Below the pieces are notes generated by a model. That model saw nothing but the letters and a program-made list of their open reading frames with translations. It made no database searches and was not told where the DNA came from. A DNA stretch of 64,000 nucleotides, from the NCBI GenBank assembly GCA_964406375.1, contig CAYORM010000003.1, positions 1 through 64,000 on the forward strand. Reading direction: 5' to 3'. Below, piece by piece: positions 59,484-64,000 of this stretch (its first letter is position 1; each line of letters starts with the position of its first letter). The translations under genes and the position numbers were made by a program. This stretch comes from CAYORM01 sp964406375. Lineage in GTDB: Bacteria; Pseudomonadota; Alphaproteobacteria; DSM-16000; Inquilinaceae.

Positions 59484-60412
59484 GGCGCGGCACCCAGCGC
59501 CGCCAGCCTTCGCTCCTGTCGTGCCAGCAGACGCTCGATCTCCGCCGTATCGGCCTGCGACAGCGTTGCGCCGGGCCGGCGCAGCGCTGCGCAGGCGATC
59601 GCCCCACGCCGTGCCAGCAGGTATTTGCGCACCGCGAGGCCGAGTCCGGGCTGCTGTTCGTAACGGGCAAGCGGCAGATAGGCGTCGAAGAGATCCCGCG
59701 CCCGCTCAACATCACCCGACGCGAATGCCGCGACGACGCCGACCAGCATCTCTGGGAAGGCGAAGCCGGTCATCGCGCCATCCGCGCCGCGGCCCATTTC
59801 CTCGGGAAGGAATATCCCGCCATTGCCGACCAGGATGGAGATACGCCGCAGCCCGGCCTCCATCCGCGATCGCAGCGCCGTGATCTTCGCCAGTCCGGGC
59901 CAGTCCTCATGCTTGAGCATGACGCAGCTCGGCACCGTCTCGACGATCCGCGCGATCACCGAAGGGGCGATCTGCACGCCGGTCGACAGTGGGAAATCCT
60001 GCAGCACCCAGGGCGTATCGCCGAGCGTGTCGGCCACCGACTGGAAATAGCCGAGCACCTGGTCGTCGGTGCGCAGCCCGGCGGCGGGCGCGATCATCAC
60101 CCCGGCCGCACCGAGATCCATCGCCGCCTCGGCCAACTCGCGCATCGGCGCGAGACCCGGCGCCGAGCAGCCGACGACGATCGGCACCCGCCCGTCGACG
60201 CGCCGGGCGACCGCGGCCACCACCTCGCGGCTCTCTTCCGCGGTCAGCTTCGACGCCTCGCCCATCATGCCGAGCAGCGTGATCCCGTCGACACGCCGTT
60301 CGAGGTAGAAATCGGTCAGACGGTCGAGGCTCGCAAGGTCGAGGGCGCCATCCTCGCGGAAGGGCGTCACGGCGATGATGAAGACGCCCTTCGCACGCTC
60401 ATCGAGTCGCAT
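59480..60412 (-). CDS. DapA/NanA superfamily aldolase-like protein with altered active site
   Basis: A 310-residue TIM barrel of the dihydrodipicolinate synthase superfamily. The Schiff-base Lys is at 167 in VMLKHEDWPG. The GTTGE loop reads GMMGE (48-52), losing the Thr pair, and the Tyr of YNxPxxTG is replaced, the segment reading LQDFPLSTG (Gln at 138). It is therefore unlikely to be a true dihydrodipicolinate synthase; an aldolase or dehydratase on another 2-oxo acid is more plausible. It lies 12 bases after the SDR stop in the same operon. Confidence 0.83.
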   Translation of the reverse strand: MRLDERAKGVFIIAVTPFREDGALDLASLDRLTDFYLERRVDGITLLGMMGEASKLTAEESREVVAAVARRVDGRVPIVVGCSAPGLAPMRELAEAAMDLGAAGVMIAPAAGLRTDDQVLGYFQSVADTLGDTPWVLQDFPLSTGVQIAPSVIARIVETVPSCVMLKHEDWPGLAKITALRSRMEAGLRRISILVGNGGIFLPEEMGRGADGAMTGFAFPEMLVGVVAAFASGDVERARDLFDAYLPLARYEQQPGLGLAVRKYLLARRGAIACAALRRPGATLSQADTAEIERLLARQERRLAALGAAP

Positions 60413-60424
60413 CGCCCGCCTCCC

Positions 60425-61141
60425 TCAGCGATAGCCGCCCGATACCGGGACCAGCGCGCCGGTCACGAAACTGGCCGCCTCGCTCAACAGGAACATCACC
60501 ACCTTGGCGATCTCGTCCGGCGATGCGGGACGCCGCAGCGGGATGTCGTCGAAACAGGCGCGGTACTCCTCTTCCGTCAGGAAGGCCTTGCCCATCGGGT
60601 TGTCGACGAGGCCCGGCATGACCGAGTTGATCCGGATGCCCGACGGGCCAAGATCGTCGCAGAGATGACGGACAAGCCCGTTCACACCCCATTTGCCAAC
60701 CGTGTAGTGCGGCCCGCCGATCGGGCTGTGATCCATCGCCGCGGTGGAGGAGATGATGACGATGCTGCCGCCGCGTTCCATCTTCGGCAGCGCCGCATGG
60801 ATGATCGCGTAGACGCTGTTGAGGTTGACGTCGAGCATCCGCCGCCAGGCGGCGGGTGTGACCTTGTCCCAGGGTCCGGTCTCCAGCAGCCCGTGGGCGA
60901 GCACCACCCCGTCGATGCGGCCCTCGATACCGCCGACCGACGCGGCGAGCGCGTCATCGTCGCGGAAATCGGCCACGAGATCGGCTTGGTGCGGCGGCTC
61001 GGAGGGCTGGTGGCTCAGCGCGGTGATCCGCGCGCCGGCGGCCGTCAGCCGCGCACGCACCGCCTCGCCGATGCTGCCGGCGACGCCGGTCAGGAGCACG
61101 TGATGGTCGCCGGCCGCGACGGTGAAATTCTCGCAGATCAT
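60425..61141 (-). CDS. SDR family oxidoreductase
   Basis: A 238-residue SDR. The coenzyme loop LTGVAGSIGEAVRARL has Ser at the third Gly position, a tolerated variation. ADFRDDD and the catalytic SSTAAMD (Ser) and HYTVGKWGVNGL (Tyr/Lys) are present, with SFVTGALVPVSGGYR at the C-terminus. It lacks the usual NNAG, having LAHGLLE. Its position between the amidohydrolase and DapA-like genes suggests oxidation or reduction of an intermediate. It is the most divergent of the six SDRs in the window. Confidence 0.85.
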   Translation of the reverse strand: MICENFTVAAGDHHVLLTGVAGSIGEAVRARLTAAGARITALSHQPSEPPHQADLVADFRDDDALAASVGGIEGRIDGVVLAHGLLETGPWDKVTPAAWRRMLDVNLNSVYAIIHAALPKMERGGSIVIISSTAAMDHSPIGGPHYTVGKWGVNGLVRHLCDDLGPSGIRINSVMPGLVDNPMGKAFLTEEEYRACFDDIPLRRPASPDEIAKVVMFLLSEAASFVTGALVPVSGGYR

Positions 61142-61165
61142 GTCGGTTCTCTCGGGAGGATCGGC

Positions 61166-62401
61166 TCAGAGATGCGGTCGGTGCAGGACGACCCTGCCGC
61201 CCTGCATGATGAGGTGGAGATACCGGTCCGGCTCGGAGAGCGTCCGGACCTCATTCAGCGGATCGCCGTCCAGGGCCAGGATATCGGCGAAGGCACCTTC
61301 TGCGACGACGCCGAGCCGCCCCTCCATGCCCAGCAGGGAGGCATTGACGATCGTCGCCGAAGCGACGACCTCGCGCGGTGGCATCACTTCGGCCTTGAGG
61401 CGGAACTCGAGCGACTGGAAGGCGTGCATCTCGCCTTCGAGATCGCTGCCATGTCCGATCGAAACGCCGGCGGCACGGGCCCGCTCGAGGCTTTCCAGTG
61501 CATTGCGGCGGTGACGCTCGAAGACCGCGACCTTCTCCGCGGACAGGCCGAGCCGCGGCCCGTGTTCGGCGAGGGTGTTGTAGACGACCAGCGTCGGCAC
61601 CAGTACCGCGCCGCGTTCGGCCATCAGCGCGGCGGTCTCGCCATCGATCGTGCTGCCATGCTCGATCGACCGCACCCCCGCCTCGATGCAGCGGCGGATG
61701 GCGGCATTCTCATAGGCATGGGCCATCACATAGGTGCCGCAGCGCGCCGCCTCGTCGACCATCGCGCGCAGCTCCTCGTCGGAGAAATGCGCCCGCTCCG
61801 CCGGGATGCCGGAGGCCATGCCGCCGGAGGCCATCACCTTGATCTGGGTGGCGCCGCCGGCAAGTTCCTCGCGCACCGCCCGGCGCACGGCGTCGACGCC
61901 ATCGACGACCCGGCTGATGCTGCGCCGCCCGCCGCAGGCGGGGCAGCCCAGCACCGTCTCGCCGTCGCGGCGGAAATCGCCCTGCCCGCCCGTCTGCGCC
62001 AGGGCGAGGCCGGACGGAAACAGCCGCGGCCCCTCGAAATGCCCCTGACGGACGGCCTCCGTCAGCCCGCGCTCGGCACCGCCCGCGTCACGCACGGCGG
62101 TGAAGCCGCGCCGCAACATGCCCTCGAGCACACCCTTGGCCCGCGCCGCCACCAGATAGGGCGGCATATGCCCGAGGGCATGGAGGTCGAGCACCACCCC
62201 GATCGCATGCACATGCGCATCGATCAGCCCCGGCATCACGGTGAGGCCGCGGAGGTCGATCACCCGCGTCTCGGGGCCGGGGCGGAGGTTCCGTCCCAGC
62301 TCGGCGATCCGGCCGCCCTCGACGCGGATGTCGGTATCCTCGTGATAACGTCCCTCCACAATGTCGAGGACGCGGCCTCCGCGCAGCAGCACGCTGCTCA
62401 C
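61166..62401 (-). CDS. metal-dependent amidohydrolase (imidazolonepropionase-like)
   Basis: A 411-residue amidohydrolase-superfamily enzyme. Metal ligands are seen in DAHVHAIG (His63, His65), MAHAYENAAI (His), RSIEHGSTID (His) and GSDLEGEMHAF (Asp). It also has the composite beta-sandwich ends RVLDIVEG at the start and GADFADILALDGDPL-like AEGAFADILALDGDP near the C-terminus. It belongs to the broad group of prolidase-like and imidazolonepropionase-like hydrolases acting on cyclic amides or dipeptides. Its start overlaps the ABC ATPase stop by four bases, which ties the importer to the hydrolase. Confidence 0.88.
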   Translation of the reverse strand: MSSVLLRGGRVLDIVEGRYHEDTDIRVEGGRIAELGRNLRPGPETRVIDLRGLTVMPGLIDAHVHAIGVVLDLHALGHMPPYLVAARAKGVLEGMLRRGFTAVRDAGGAERGLTEAVRQGHFEGPRLFPSGLALAQTGGQGDFRRDGETVLGCPACGGRRSISRVVDGVDAVRRAVREELAGGATQIKVMASGGMASGIPAERAHFSDEELRAMVDEAARCGTYVMAHAYENAAIRRCIEAGVRSIEHGSTIDGETAALMAERGAVLVPTLVVYNTLAEHGPRLGLSAEKVAVFERHRRNALESLERARAAGVSIGHGSDLEGEMHAFQSLEFRLKAEVMPPREVVASATIVNASLLGMEGRLGVVAEGAFADILALDGDPLNEVRTLSEPDRYLHLIMQGGRVVLHRPHL

Positions 62402-63546
62402 GCCTTCCCCTCCACCGGGAACACCATCGCATCGGCCGGGTGCCAGCCGAGCGGCACCACCTCGCCGGCCGCCAGCACGGTGCGCCGGCCGCGCCGGTTC
62501 GGGACGCGGGCGACGATGATCTCGCCGCCCGGCAGGCGCAGCCGGTAGCGTGTCGCCTCGCCGACATAGGCGCTGTCGAGCAGCGTGCCGGTGATCCGGT
62601 TCTCGAGGCCCTCGGCCTCCACCCCCACGGCGATGGCCTCCGGCCGCAGCACGAGTTCGACACGGCCGGTCGGCATGCCGCTGCCGGACGGCGCGGCGAG
62701 GAACCGGCCGTTGGCGGCCGTCTCGACGGCGAGCCAGCCACCCGCCATGCCCGCCGCACGTCCCGCGACCACACTGGCCTCACCGATGAAATCCGCGACG
62801 AAACGCGTCGCCGGCCGCTCGTAGAGCTCCGCCGGCGCACCGATCTGCTCGATCCGGCCGTGATTCATCACCGCCGCGCGGTCGGAGATGGCGAGCGCCT
62901 CGCTCTGGTCGTGAGTGACGTAGATCATCGTCAGCCCGAGCCGGTCGTGCAGCGCCTTGATCTCGATCTGCAGCGTCTCGCGCAGCTTCTTGTCGAGCGC
63001 ACCCAGCGGCTCGTCGAGCAGCAGAACCGGCGGGTCGAAGACGATGGCGCGGGCGAAGGCGACTCGTTGCTGCTGGCCGCCGCTGAGCGCCGCGGGGAAG
63101 CGGTGCGCCAGGGCCGAGAGCTCCACGAGATCGAGCGCGGCGCGGACGCGCTCGGCAGCAGCCGCCCCCGTGATCCCCCGCATCTGCAGCGGGAAGGCGA
63201 CGTTCTCGGCGACCGTCATGTGCGGGAACAGCGCGTATTGCTGGAACACGACGCCGACATTGCGACGATGCGGCGGGACATAGGTCACGTCGCGCCCGTC
63301 GATGAGGATCGCCCCGCCGCTCGGCGCGGTGAAGCCGGTCACCATCATCAGCGTCGTGGTCTTGCCGGACCCGCTCGGCCCCAGCAGTGTCACCAGCTCA
63401 CCCGGCGCGATGTCGAGATCGAGCGACGGGATCACCGTCAGATCGTCATAGTGCTTGGTGACGCCGCGCAGGCTGACGCCGCGCCCGATCGCGGTGCGGC
63501 GTCCACCTGCCGTCGTGCCGGCCCCGATCGGCGCTGCCGCCGTCAT
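62398..63546 (-). CDS. spermidine/putrescine-type ABC importer ATP-binding protein (PotA-like)
   Basis: A 382-residue ATPase. Domain order: nucleotide-binding domain (about 25-260) with Walker A GPSGSGKTTT, Q-loop VFQQYALFPHMTV, signature LSGGQQQRVAFARA, Walker B PPVLLLDEPLGALD and switch VTHDQSEA; then a TOBE domain (about 290-375) with LVLRPEAIAVGV. The matching permeases and binding protein are not in the window and should lie beyond 64000, upstream in this operon. Polyamine, iron or small amine-acid substrates are all known in this class. Confidence 0.9.
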   Translation of the reverse strand: MTAAAPIGAGTTAGGRRTAIGRGVSLRGVTKHYDDLTVIPSLDLDIAPGELVTLLGPSGSGKTTTLMMVTGFTAPSGGAILIDGRDVTYVPPHRRNVGVVFQQYALFPHMTVAENVAFPLQMRGITGAAAAERVRAALDLVELSALAHRFPAALSGGQQQRVAFARAIVFDPPVLLLDEPLGALDKKLRETLQIEIKALHDRLGLTMIYVTHDQSEALAISDRAAVMNHGRIEQIGAPAELYERPATRFVADFIGEASVVAGRAAGMAGGWLAVETAANGRFLAAPSGSGMPTGRVELVLRPEAIAVGVEAEGLENRITGTLLDSAYVGEATRYRLRLPGGEIIVARVPNRRGRRTVLAAGEVVPLGWHPADAMVFPVEGKA

Positions 63547-64000
63547 GCCACCACCGTCAGATCATGCGACAGCCGGCTCAGCACCTCGGCCCCCGTCTCG
63601 GTCACGAGGACCGTATGGCCGATCGACATGCCGAGGCCGGCATCGGCCCGCGGGCAGATCGCGTGCATGAACAGGATCATTCCCGGCTCTGCCGGGGTGG
63701 GATTGCCGGAATAGAGCATGGGCGGCACGTCCATCCAGGAGGGCCGGTAGGTGGCACCGAGCGAATAGCCGCAGGCGGCAAAGCGATGCGCCTGGTAGCC
63801 CGCCCGGTCATAGGTGGCGCGATGCGCCGCGTCGATGTCGCCCAGCGGTGCACCCGGCCGGACGGCCTCCGTCATCGCGGCGATCGCGTCACGCGTGATC
63901 GCGTGCATCTCGATGTGGAGCGGGTGCGGCCGGCCGATCACGACGGTGCGCATCAGGCAGACATTGTAGCGCAGATAGGTCGCGGCGAATTCGATGGTGA
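63543..64000 (-). CDS. M24-like protein without metal ligands (5' end beyond window)
   Basis: C-terminal 152 residues of a pita-bread-fold protein; the frame stays open to the window edge, upstream of an internal Met at 63951-63953. The visible part reads TIEFAATYLRYNVCLMRTV, then CGYSLGATYRPSWMDVPP, YSGNPTPAEPGMILFMH and TETGAEVLSRL. It is clearly the same clade as the protein at 54144 and has the same replaced metal positions (Glu, Cys, Tyr, His for Asp, Asp, His, Glu). It overlaps the ABC ATPase gene by four bases. It is probably a small-molecule amidase of the creatinase/ectoine-hydrolase kind working on the compound imported by that ABC system. Confidence 0.85.
   Translation of the reverse strand, partial: TIEFAATYLRYNVCLMRTVVIGRPHPLHIEMHAITRDAIAAMTEAVRPGAPLGDIDAAHRATYDRAGYQAHRFAACGYSLGATYRPSWMDVPPMLYSGNPTPAEPGMILFMHAICPRADAGLGMSIGHTVLVTETGAEVLSRLSHDLTVVA

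Noticed and set aside
59435..62548. A 1037-codon open frame on the plus strand
   Set aside because: Antisense to the DapA-like, SDR and amidohydrolase genes, with the same low-complexity composition and no motif.

Overview
The window is GC-rich DNA with a strong G/C bias at third codon positions, and it is almost entirely protein-coding. I found no rRNA, tRNA, CRISPR array, phage or insertion sequence. An alphaproteobacterium is the best fit. An SOS box of the alphaproteobacterial form GAAC-N7-GAAC precedes an imuA gene, the vitamin B6 enzymes closely resemble those I know from Mesorhizobium loti, and ABC, TRAP and tripartite tricarboxylate (TTT) uptake systems are abundant. A run of ten N at 40746-40755 shows this is a draft assembly. 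Layout: (1) 1-14157 is a catabolic locus around a divergent IclR regulator. On the minus strand are a GMC oxidoreductase (runs off the left edge), a mannonate-dehydratase-like protein, an MlrC-type M81 peptidase and a class III aminotransferase. On the plus strand are a ribose-type ABC importer, three SDRs, an M24 peptidase and a class IV aminotransferase. (2) 14347-18523 holds household or unassigned genes: a small secreted protein, a 2OG-Fe(II) oxygenase, a protein with two methyltransferase domains, DusA and a KTSC protein. (3) 18664-28706 is a TRAP importer, a GntR regulator and a second GMC oxidoreductase, followed by a gentisate-dioxygenase-like cupin, a seven-motif LVIVD protein, RidA, a glutathione transferase and a hydroxyacyl-CoA dehydrogenase. 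(4) 29294-38991 is one transcription unit: a BMP-family ABC importer, then 4-pyridoxolactonase, pyridoxamine-pyruvate aminotransferase, pyridoxal 4-dehydrogenase, an AA_synth-family protein and pyridoxine 4-oxidase. This is the upper part of vitamin B6 degradation coupled to a transporter. It is the most specific assignment in the window. (5) 38998-45441 carries an MFS transporter, glutaryl-CoA dehydrogenase (interrupted only by the assembly gap) and a sugar-acid-type dehydrogenase module with its own GntR regulator. (6) 45501-50556 is a TTT transporter (TctCBA) enclosed by two TauD/TfdA-type dioxygenases. (7) 50898-51800 is an imuA gene under an SOS promoter, without imuB or dnaE2 beside it. 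(8) 51898-58766 contains a 2-hydroxyacid dehydrogenase, an M20 amidohydrolase, an M24-like protein lacking the metal ligands, a GntR regulator and the 5-oxoprolinase subunits PxpA, PxpB and PxpC. A shared 32-base operator-like element precedes both arms. (9) 58776-64000 is a minus-strand operon that runs off the right edge: a second metal-site-less M24 protein, a PotA-type ABC ATPase, an amidohydrolase, an SDR, a DapA-like protein lacking key residues and a class I glutamine amidotransferase. The general picture is a scavenging genome segment in which each uptake system sits beside a short oxidative or hydrolytic pathway and its own IclR or GntR regulator. Only the vitamin B6 and 5-oxoproline functions can be named with confidence; the substrates of the other modules cannot be read from sequence.
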